Assembly: GCA_040768445.1 (NCBI GenBank)
Contig: JAXGMV010000001.1
Span: 2,418,001 to 2,482,000 of the forward strand
Reading direction: 5' to 3'
DNA from: JAXGMV01 sp040768445
GTDB lineage: Bacteria > Chloroflexota > Anaerolineae > Anaerolineales > Anaerolineaceae
DNA: 64,000 nt
Both the position numbers and the translations under genes were made by a program. The notes beneath the pieces are model-generated. The model was not told the origin of the DNA, did no database searches, and was given only the letters and a program-made list of their open reading frames with translations. Within the stretch, counting starts at the first letter, position 1; the number at the start of each line of letters is the position of its first letter. This document shows positions 34,990-43,211 of this stretch, in pieces.

Positions 34990-37900
34990 ATGAATCTCTC
35001 TATGCTCTACGAAAAGCTGGAGAAAATATTCACAATTGACAAAAGCCGGTCAATTGTTTCTGCTGTATCTGCTGACCCAATTGCCTGGTCTACGCTAACA
35101 GAACCGGCTTTTCTTCAAAATTTTATTGAAGCTAACGGGAATCAAATGAATGCCTGGACTATTGCAGGCATAGTGCTTTTTTCACTAGGCATAAAATTCC
35201 CATTAGATACAAAAGGCTCCTATGGTGAGGTCAATAGCTCAGAAAAAAATCTGCAAATAGATCTGCCAACTGTAGATCTATTTGACAAAGTTGTGAAACA
35301 TGAACTGACACCATACCTCGCTTCAGAAGCCGGTATGCTTGCTTTGGAGCTGGATAATCGACTGGCTGGGGGTGTGAATTATCAAACTTTAGTTGATGAT
35401 GTATTGCTACGATCAGAGAATCAACAAAAACCTGGAAAAAATTTTGCTGCATGGAAGACAGCGTTTTCAGTTCTATTTGAACTAGTAAACGATCCAACTG
35501 AATACTTAAGAGCTTTCTTATACTCAAAAGAACTGGCGTTAGGCAAAGATATATACCTGCATATACTTTTTACTCAACAACTCAATGATATTGAAATACA
35601 AGAAATTGTTAACAATACAGCACATGCTACTGAGATAGAAACACAGGTAAGCATTCTTAAGCCTTTGTACCAGTCCCGTTATCGGAACAGTGTCAAAGCA
35701 ATTGCTGAAAATACTATTCAATACAATATAGAACCCATTCTTGATGATATTGTTCAATCGCCTGATATTCCTGCAAAATCACACCTGATCAATGATATCT
35801 CGCGCTACAAAGCAATAGGAGATATTTATCACCTTGCTGAGAAACCTGAATTAGCGTCAGGTTTGTATCAGCTGGTTGAACGGTTGACAAAAAAGTATCT
35901 TGAAGGCCTCAATATTCAGTCGAGTGAAGTCGAGCTTGAAGACTCAGAGTCAGTGATAAAAAGTAGGCTCGAACAGATTGAAAAACGTTATGATTGGCAG
36001 TTGGAAATTGCTGCAGAACAAAATGATCCCTCCTCAATTATTGATGATACAGAAATATCAGAAAGAAACAATAATGTATCTGAAGAAAACAAAAATCTGG
36101 ATGAGGAAAATTTTCGTAACAGTGTACTAACGAACCCGTTTCGGGTAAAGCATTCGCTTGTGAACTCCTATGTTGCTTCACTGTCAATAGATAAACTTCC
36201 TGATGGTTTTTTTGATACTCTAAATCCCATTACCCAACTGATTTCAGTTGAACCTGAACCGGTGAAACAATTAATAAAAGTTGCAGAAAGCAAAGAAGAT
36301 TACGCCCATGCACTCGAATTGGCATACCATTTTTATCTCCATTACCCGGGAGATATCAATAATTTACGTACCCTTGCTTCACTACAGGAACATGGCAATA
36401 ATCATTTAAAAGCTTATCAATTTCTTCAAAAAATTACTTCAACAGAAAGCGTGTCAGTTGCAGACTGGCTAAATTATGGCAGGGTAAGTCATTATCTGGG
36501 TTATCTGAACGACGCAAAAACTGCTTTCTCAAATGCAATTAAACTAGATGGGGAAAACGGAAAGGCGTATGCACACCTTGGAAGAGTTTACTTTGACTTA
36601 GGTGATAAAAAATTAGCTGAAAACAATCTAAATCATGCGACAATCATCGCGCCATATGACGAAAGTGTCTGGTTATTGCTTGCTGGCTATTATCAGATAT
36701 GTAATGAAAATGAACAATTGATAACCACGCTACGATCTGCTCACGTCGCAATTCCTAACTCACAAAGCATTAAATACGAACTTGCAGACGCGTACCATAA
36801 TTTGGGCCTTCAAGAAGAAAGCATGCGGATCCTTGAGAGCATTGCTAAATTAGCGCCTGAAAATAAGAACCTGGTAAAAAAAGTTTATGCACTGGCTTAT
36901 ACAAGCAAATTAACAACTCAATTTAATAATTATTTGGAAGAGGCATATCATAAATGGCCTTCTGACAGTGAAGTTGTTTTTCTCTATGCAAAGCAATTGG
37001 AGGAAAACGGTAAGTTTTCTGAAGCAATTGCTGCCCTCATAAAAAACCAGATTGAGGAATACACTCCAGAGTATATTCACTTTGCTGTAAAACTTTTGAT
37101 GCACTTATGGCTGTTGGATATAACATTCAACGCTGAGATGGTTGAATTTTCAAAAAATATCTACAAGCAATTGGAATGTTCAATCAGTGGGGACAATAGA
37201 GATATTGAATTTGAGTTAGACCTGGCAGAAATGAATTTGTTATTCGGGGATTTTGAACTTGGATTCAATATTTATCATGGATTGATGGACTTACATGATG
37301 AAAAAATATCATACATGCATTGGAGAATGCATCGTGGTTTGGCTGTTATAGCCGCAAACTCAAAAAATTTTGACGCAGCATTGGCTGCATTAAATACTGC
37401 TATTCAAGAAAAACCATCAGAAGAAACCTTATATTTACTGTTGGCAAAATTTAATTTCCAGGATAACCGATTATACGAGGCAAACAAAGCATGTGATTTA
37501 TTGCTGTGTTCGACAAGCAACAGGCTTGATACACTTGATTGGATAATTACGCAATTGAAATTGGTAAAACAATACGGTAAAGCCGTTGAATTAGTAAAAA
37601 GCGAGCTACTACATGCGCCAGTATCACTGGAAAATAATTTACAACTCATTGAGTTATTGATTTTATCTGGAGAGACTCAAGAAGCCAGTGAAAAATTGGA
37701 AAAACTGCTGCAAGCCTACAGTGAAAATGATTCAGCTTTACAACAAATTAGCCTTGCATTTCATGATATGGGTCAAGAATATAAATCACTTGAAGTTTTT
37801 AACATGTCAATTAATGGTAAAACACAGTTGTCGCTGGAGGATTACTTTACTCACGCTTACCTGTTAATGGCGAATGAAAAATATCAGGATTCCATTGATG

Positions 37901-40365
37901 TTGTTTTGAAAGGGATGGAAACTTATCCAGAAGAGAATATTCTAGTAACCTTACACGCAGAAGTTTCTGCATGTGCAAAGGATTACGCTAATTGCATCAC
38001 AATACTGGAAAAACTACACACGAATGTTCAGCAGATCAAGATCAACAGTGAAAACCAAATTCCAGGCGAATTAATTAGAAGATTGGTCGATAAACGACAT
38101 CTGATTGTGTTTACAAAAGGAATTGGTATGGTTTATCGTTTGGCAAAATGCTATGTGCTGACGAAAAACTACAGAAAAGCCAGAGAGCTTGTCAAGCAAG
38201 AAATTACGAATAATCCGGGTGACTTAATTTTATTGGATTATCTTTCATTCTTGGAAACCGTGGAGTATCAAAGTGCGGAAGCATCACTGCCTGATACGTT
38301 ATTCGATCCTTATAGTTACGATTTATCAACACTCGATCAAGAGCAAGAGAATGCATTTTCAGCAATACTTGTCAGGCAAATATTAGCTTATTCACTAAAT
38401 GCTCCTTTGAACAAATCCTCATCGGAGATCATTTTATTAGGAAAAATTAACAAAGACTCACTGTTTTCCAGTCCTTTCACTGAATGGGAAGACTCCAGGG
38501 TGAATGAGTATTCTGTTTCAAAAAATCACCTCGAGCAAGCTGCTCAACTGGTATCAGGCTTGATTGAAAAACAATCAATAACAGACCACAAGTTTGATTT
38601 AAGCGTGGTTGCACAAAGCGATGTAGAACTTTCTGTTCAAATACTATGCAGGGCATTGTGTGATAACTATCTCTGGAATCAAGCCTTGGATTTAGCCTCC
38701 AAATTATCACAAAAAAATCCAGACAGCCTGTCACTGGCAAAACTGCGCATAGAGATATTTGAATATTGGTTTACATGCTCAACCGTTGCTAATCAATGTA
38801 ATATCAGTAATAAACGAAAAAATGAGTTTATTATTGCTGAACGATTTTTTAATGAGGCATACAAATCTCTTGAATTATTCCAAGAAATGGAATTGAAGTC
38901 ACATAAGGATAAATACCTCAAGCTGTTGGATGTTTATAGTAACAAATCAAAGATTAATTTTAAGGAATTCGATAGAGAAATTACTAGCAGTATAAATCCT
39001 AAGACAATCGCCTGCATATATACACAAAATGGCGAATATCAAAAAGGATTGGATGTTCTCCCAATAGAATTCACAGATCATGCAACGCTATTACTTAAAG
39101 CCCTTTCTGCGGTAAGACTTTCTTTACCTGAAGCTATCAATTACTCAGAAGACGCCTTATCGACTTGGCCAGATGATCCACTAGCGCTCTATCTTTATTC
39201 TCAAGCTAGCAAGAATGCCGGATTGATTGAGAATGCGTTGCAATCAATACTGAGAGCAATTGAAGTTTGGCCTGAAGCGGTAAAGTGGTCCAAAGAGGCG
39301 CTCTCAATATGTAGAGAAGTGGGAGATATTCCGACTGAACTTTATGTGTTGGAAGAACTAAACACTCATGCACCTGACGATGCAGACTTAACCAATAGAC
39401 TGTCAGATTTATATGCTCGTGTTGGCGAAACAGAAAAATCAAATTCCGTTTTAGAGAAATATTTGGTTAATCATCCAAATGATATTGCTACGTGGATACA
39501 TTTATCAGATTTATTCACAAGTATGAGCAATTATTCTGCTGCACTTGAGGTTGTAAAACAAGGATTAAAGCATAATTCAGGATCCCTCAGCTTGAAAATT
39601 AAACACGGGAAACTATTATTTAAAACTCAAGATTATGTCAATTCTGAAGTAGTGTTGAAAGAGTGCTTGAAGCAGAATCCTGAAGATGTGCTGGCGAAAT
39701 TTGCTCTTATAGAAACTTACCTTGCACAAAATAAGATTCAAGATGCTGTTGCACAATTGGATACAATACCAACGATAAATCTTAATTCAGAGAATAATGC
39801 AGTTATATATTCGCATTTAGTAAATGCAATTAAAGGCTCGCAATTTGCCAGGAAATTCTTGAACGACTACCTTGAAGGAAAAAGTATTGACTTAAGTGAT
39901 CGTGTTCACTTTGCCATTGCAGAAATAGATTTTAGTGAAGGAAACCATCAAGGCGCTGAGCAAAATGCACTTCAGGCAATTAGGATTAATCCAGAAAATG
40001 GGGCTGCACTTGGTTTGTTAGGAAGAATAAATCGAAAATTAGGCAATCTAGATCAAGCGATCTTCTACCTGGCGAAAGCAATTGAAATGCAAGATCCAGT
40101 TTTAGATGACTTGCTTGAGCTTGGAAGAAGCTACATTGATCGACGCGAAACAAAACTTGCATTGGATGCATTTAAAAAAGCAATTTTTCAATACCCGGAA
40201 CGACCTGAACCTTATTTCATGGCTGCACAAGTACAGCGGGATTGCAAGGATTACTTGAGTGCTGAAAAAATGCTGAGGAAAGCATCAACACTTGCTCCTG
40301 GCGATTTAACGATACATCGTCAACTTGGCGCAATTATTGCACTTAACCTGGTACATAATACATGA
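34990..40365 (+). CDS. Giant TPR-repeat protein (1791 residues)
   Basis: No signal peptide or membrane helix is visible, so it is probably cytoplasmic. Residues about 1-330 are helical without clear TPR pattern and with no family I recognise; 330-385 is a Glu/Asp/Asn-rich linker. From about 430 to the end TPR-type helix pairs dominate, e.g. KAYAHLGRVYFDLGDKKLAE (about 535) and GAALGLLGRINRKLGNLDQA (about 1675), in two blocks split by a less regular zone around 1130-1340. Such a solenoid usually works as a scaffold. Its stop overlaps the protease gene by 4 bases (ATGA), so both are made in step. Confidence 0.85.
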   Translation: MNLSMLYEKLEKIFTIDKSRSIVSAVSADPIAWSTLTEPAFLQNFIEANGNQMNAWTIAGIVLFSLGIKFPLDTKGSYGEVNSSEKNLQIDLPTVDLFDKVVKHELTPYLASEAGMLALELDNRLAGGVNYQTLVDDVLLRSENQQKPGKNFAAWKTAFSVLFELVNDPTEYLRAFLYSKELALGKDIYLHILFTQQLNDIEIQEIVNNTAHATEIETQVSILKPLYQSRYRNSVKAIAENTIQYNIEPILDDIVQSPDIPAKSHLINDISRYKAIGDIYHLAEKPELASGLYQLVERLTKKYLEGLNIQSSEVELEDSESVIKSRLEQIEKRYDWQLEIAAEQNDPSSIIDDTEISERNNNVSEENKNLDEENFRNSVLTNPFRVKHSLVNSYVASLSIDKLPDGFFDTLNPITQLISVEPEPVKQLIKVAESKEDYAHALELAYHFYLHYPGDINNLRTLASLQEHGNNHLKAYQFLQKITSTESVSVADWLNYGRVSHYLGYLNDAKTAFSNAIKLDGENGKAYAHLGRVYFDLGDKKLAENNLNHATIIAPYDESVWLLLAGYYQICNENEQLITTLRSAHVAIPNSQSIKYELADAYHNLGLQEESMRILESIAKLAPENKNLVKKVYALAYTSKLTTQFNNYLEEAYHKWPSDSEVVFLYAKQLEENGKFSEAIAALIKNQIEEYTPEYIHFAVKLLMHLWLLDITFNAEMVEFSKNIYKQLECSISGDNRDIEFELDLAEMNLLFGDFELGFNIYHGLMDLHDEKISYMHWRMHRGLAVIAANSKNFDAALAALNTAIQEKPSEETLYLLLAKFNFQDNRLYEANKACDLLLCSTSNRLDTLDWIITQLKLVKQYGKAVELVKSELLHAPVSLENNLQLIELLILSGETQEASEKLEKLLQAYSENDSALQQISLAFHDMGQEYKSLEVFNMSINGKTQLSLEDYFTHAYLLMANEKYQDSIDVVLKGMETYPEENILVTLHAEVSACAKDYANCITILEKLHTNVQQIKINSENQIPGELIRRLVDKRHLIVFTKGIGMVYRLAKCYVLTKNYRKARELVKQEITNNPGDLILLDYLSFLETVEYQSAEASLPDTLFDPYSYDLSTLDQEQENAFSAILVRQILAYSLNAPLNKSSSEIILLGKINKDSLFSSPFTEWEDSRVNEYSVSKNHLEQAAQLVSGLIEKQSITDHKFDLSVVAQSDVELSVQILCRALCDNYLWNQALDLASKLSQKNPDSLSLAKLRIEIFEYWFTCSTVANQCNISNKRKNEFIIAERFFNEAYKSLELFQEMELKSHKDKYLKLLDVYSNKSKINFKEFDREITSSINPKTIACIYTQNGEYQKGLDVLPIEFTDHATLLLKALSAVRLSLPEAINYSEDALSTWPDDPLALYLYSQASKNAGLIENALQSILRAIEVWPEAVKWSKEALSICREVGDIPTELYVLEELNTHAPDDADLTNRLSDLYARVGETEKSNSVLEKYLVNHPNDIATWIHLSDLFTSMSNYSAALEVVKQGLKHNSGSLSLKIKHGKLLFKTQDYVNSEVVLKECLKQNPEDVLAKFALIETYLAQNKIQDAVAQLDTIPTINLNSENNAVIYSHLVNAIKGSQFARKFLNDYLEGKSIDLSDRVHFAIAEIDFSEGNHQGAEQNALQAIRINPENGAALGLLGRINRKLGNLDQAIFYLAKAIEMQDPVLDDLLELGRSYIDRRETKLALDAFKKAIFQYPERPEPYFMAAQVQRDCKDYLSAEKMLRKASTLAPGDLTIHRQLGAIIALNLVHNT

Positions 40366-43082
40366 TGGGAGAACCAGTAACAATGGACTTTCGCCAGAAT
40401 TCAAAAAATAACACAATGAAACGCAGAATGGTCGGGCGTGATCTCTTGCTCGATATCATGAATGCGTCTCTAAAGACAGCAAATTACAAATTTGCAGAGC
40501 AGCTGGCTGAAGAGTGGTTAGCAATTTACCCAGGTGATATCGATGTAGCGAATAAGTTTGCCTTAAACAAGTTGTTCTCTGGTGTGCACACAGATGCAGT
40601 GGAAATAGCCCACAGGCAATTCATCAAAGACCCGTTAAACATTGAACTCTTAGCCACATTAAAGGCAATAAAAAATAATCTTGGTGAAAAATATAAGGAT
40701 ATTTTTTCATGTGAAACAGCTGATTACATATTAAACGGGAAAATTGAATCCTCAGAATCTTATGTCGGCTGGCCAACGATTTTGAAATCTGCCTATAAAC
40801 AATTCAACGTAAATGCAATCAACAAAGCTGAGGTTTTACTTCATCAAGTGATGAGCATTAAACCTAACTATGTTTTAACTGCGATTTTGCATTTATTAAT
40901 CACACACAAACGAGGAGATTTGCCTTCGACTCTCAAATTAGCTGATTTGTATCATCGGCGCTGGCCCGAGTGCCTGCAAATTTCTCTAATATTGGCTGAT
41001 GTAAAAATTCAAAGCGGCGACGATGCCGGCGGCATGCAGCTAATGCACGAATGCGTTGTAAAAGATATCGCTGGCGTAGCAGCCAAGCGGCTGTGGAACG
41101 ATCGCTTCCGTTATCAGCCAATGTGGCCTGACACACTTGAAATTCCTTTAGAACGTCCTATTCCCTACGATATATCAGCGTTATTTGGATGGACCTCATT
41201 GACAGAAGGTGCTGGTAAAACTGTAGAGTCATCTGTCCTTCTTCAAAAAGCATTTATAGACTCTAATAAATTACAGATTATTGAAACCTCTGTAAGTGGT
41301 GAGAGTGATGATTCCTCGACAGTTAGGTCTCAAGAGAATAATGAGCGAATTACATTTGATAGTTCTTCTGAATTTAAATTTAGCCCTGAAGAAGATAAAG
41401 TAAAAAGGGAAAAGTTAGTGGAGATCGATGAAATCTATACTAACTTGACAACTAAACTTCATAGAAATGATTTACAAAAATCTGAAGGAAGGTTTCCTGT
41501 TTATGTAATCCTTAGCAGTAAAACAGGATTAACTAACAAATATGGTTCGCACACTGCACAGGTTATTGACAATGAAATGTCTAAATTGGGGGATTATATA
41601 AAAAAGAAAAACGGTTGGGGCTCCATTGTATTTTTTCCAGATGATAAAGATTGTATGTTGAAACTAGGGTTAAATCCTGTTGATAAGGTTGATCCATGGA
41701 AAATCAAGCTTGCTTTGACTGACCTGGACAAAAACCTGGCAAAAAAAGGTTCTATGATTGGGGCGGTTTTAATTGTTGGTGGGAATGAAATCATTCCATT
41801 TCATCAGCTGCCTAATCCAACCGATGATATGGACAATCATGTACTATCAGACAATCCATATTCAGCGATTGACAGCAATTATTTTATTCCGGATTGGCAA
41901 GTAGGCAGGTTGCCTGGTGATAATCAGACCGACGCTGGCTTATTGCTAATTCAATTGCGAAATGTGATTTCCAGCTACTTAAGTGGTCAGCCACCAAAGC
42001 AAACATTATTTGATAAGATCAACTTTATTGTTCAATCGTTCTCAAGATTGTTTAATTTATTCAAGCAATTGAAAACAAAGAAGTCATTTTCTAACTTTGG
42101 TTACTCAGCTTCAGTCTGGCGACGCGCTTCAATCGCTGCTTTTAGTCCAATTGGTGGCAGCAATCTGCTGAAAATATCGCCACCATATAACCATGAAACG
42201 CTTACTGTTGAAAAGATCACAGAAGCACCGATGTGCTATTTTAACTTACACGGTCTGGAGGATTCACCAAATTGGTATGGGCAACGAGACGTTTTAGATC
42301 CAGTTAGTGGTCCTGATTATCCAATTGCAATCACACCCGCTTTGATAAAATCCTCAGCAACCAAGTCAAAGATTATCTTCTCAGAAGCGTGTTACGGGGC
42401 TTTTGTTAACAATAAGAATGATGATACATCAATGGCATTGAAGTTTCTTGCAACTGGTGCCAACTGCCTGATCGGCTCAACTTGTGTCGCTTATGGTTCT
42501 ATTAGCACACCTCTGATTGGCGCTGATTTACTGGCTAATTATTTTCTTAAGTTTGTCCAGAACGGGATCAGCACTGGCGAGGCTTTCATCAAAGCAAAGG
42601 TTGAATTTGTACATGAAATGAAACGCCGGCAAAACTTCCTTGATGGCGAAGATCAAAAGACTTTGCTTTCTTTTGTTCTTTACGGCGATCCTTTGTATAC
42701 ACCTAATCGAGATAAACTAAAATCAAAGCATTTTATTCGTACCCAAAATGAAGAGACTATCTCATTAATTTCTGACAGCCAGGACCAAAACAGTTGGAAT
42801 AACGGCTTTGTGATTGATGAAAAAATATTACAGGAAGCTAAAGTAATTGTAGACTCTTACCTTCCAGGTCTTTCCGGGGGACAGCTATCTTACACTAGGC
42901 AGCATGTTGGAAATATTTATAATAAAACAACCAACAATCAGCAAAAAGTATTCGACAGCCAGAAACCCCAAAAGGTAACAATTTCCAAGCAGATCGTGCA
43001 GGATAAACGGACGCATTACCATTATGCCAGGGTTACGTTTAACTCGGAGGGAAAGATGACAAAATTAGCAATCTCAAGGTAA
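40362..43082 (+). CDS. TPR protein fused to a C25/caspase-like cysteine protease domain
   Basis: Residues about 20-250 are TPR-like helical repeats (FAEQLAEEWLAIYPGDIDVA); about 300-360 is an acidic, Ser-rich linker. From about 370 to 785 a domain of C25 (gingipain) / caspase-fold type is suggested: GAVLIVGGNEIIPFH, DSNYFIPDWQVGRLPGD, YFNLHGLEDSPNWYG (His630), IIFSEACYGAF (Cys677), a following GANCLIGSTCVAYG strand, and SFVLYGDPLYTP. His and Cys sit 47 residues apart after hydrophobic strands, as in the clan CD dyad. A 120-residue tail follows (VDSYLPGLSGGQ; HYHYARVTF). The start at 40362 is coupled; ATG 40383 is possible. Confidence 0.8.
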   Translation: MMGEPVTMDFRQNSKNNTMKRRMVGRDLLLDIMNASLKTANYKFAEQLAEEWLAIYPGDIDVANKFALNKLFSGVHTDAVEIAHRQFIKDPLNIELLATLKAIKNNLGEKYKDIFSCETADYILNGKIESSESYVGWPTILKSAYKQFNVNAINKAEVLLHQVMSIKPNYVLTAILHLLITHKRGDLPSTLKLADLYHRRWPECLQISLILADVKIQSGDDAGGMQLMHECVVKDIAGVAAKRLWNDRFRYQPMWPDTLEIPLERPIPYDISALFGWTSLTEGAGKTVESSVLLQKAFIDSNKLQIIETSVSGESDDSSTVRSQENNERITFDSSSEFKFSPEEDKVKREKLVEIDEIYTNLTTKLHRNDLQKSEGRFPVYVILSSKTGLTNKYGSHTAQVIDNEMSKLGDYIKKKNGWGSIVFFPDDKDCMLKLGLNPVDKVDPWKIKLALTDLDKNLAKKGSMIGAVLIVGGNEIIPFHQLPNPTDDMDNHVLSDNPYSAIDSNYFIPDWQVGRLPGDNQTDAGLLLIQLRNVISSYLSGQPPKQTLFDKINFIVQSFSRLFNLFKQLKTKKSFSNFGYSASVWRRASIAAFSPIGGSNLLKISPPYNHETLTVEKITEAPMCYFNLHGLEDSPNWYGQRDVLDPVSGPDYPIAITPALIKSSATKSKIIFSEACYGAFVNNKNDDTSMALKFLATGANCLIGSTCVAYGSISTPLIGADLLANYFLKFVQNGISTGEAFIKAKVEFVHEMKRRQNFLDGEDQKTLLSFVLYGDPLYTPNRDKLKSKHFIRTQNEETISLISDSQDQNSWNNGFVIDEKILQEAKVIVDSYLPGLSGGQLSYTRQHVGNIYNKTTNNQQKVFDSQKPQKVTISKQIVQDKRTHYHYARVTFNSEGKMTKLAISR

Positions 43083-43105
43083 TGGTTGATAGCATTAACG
43101 GTTGC

Positions 43106-43139
43106 AATAATGGGCTGGGATTAGATCCAGCCCATTATT
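43106..43139 (+). terminator. Terminator of the TPR/protease operon
   Basis: A 13-bp inverted repeat, AATAATGGGCTGG (43106-43118) with its complement at 43127-43139, 23 bases after the protease stop. There is no long T run, so efficiency is uncertain. Confidence 0.65.
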
Positions 43140-43141
43140 AA

Positions 43142-43170
43142 TTGCGTTGAGGTTTATGATCGCTTATAAT
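43142..43170 (+). promoter_or_regulatory. Promoter of alaS
   Basis: TTGCGT (43142-43147), a 17-base spacer and TATAAT (43165-43170), placed right after the upstream terminator and about 42 bases before the alaS start. Confidence 0.7.
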
Positions 43171-43211
43171 TCGGTGACTAAAAAATTATGCATTCTACAT
43201 TGAGGTTGGTT

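Noticed and set aside
40362..43082. Reading the protease as a CRISPR type III-E TPR-CHAT component
   Set aside because: No CRISPR array, gRAMP/Cas7-type protein or Cas1/Cas2 is in the window; motifs fit C25-like peptidases at least as well.
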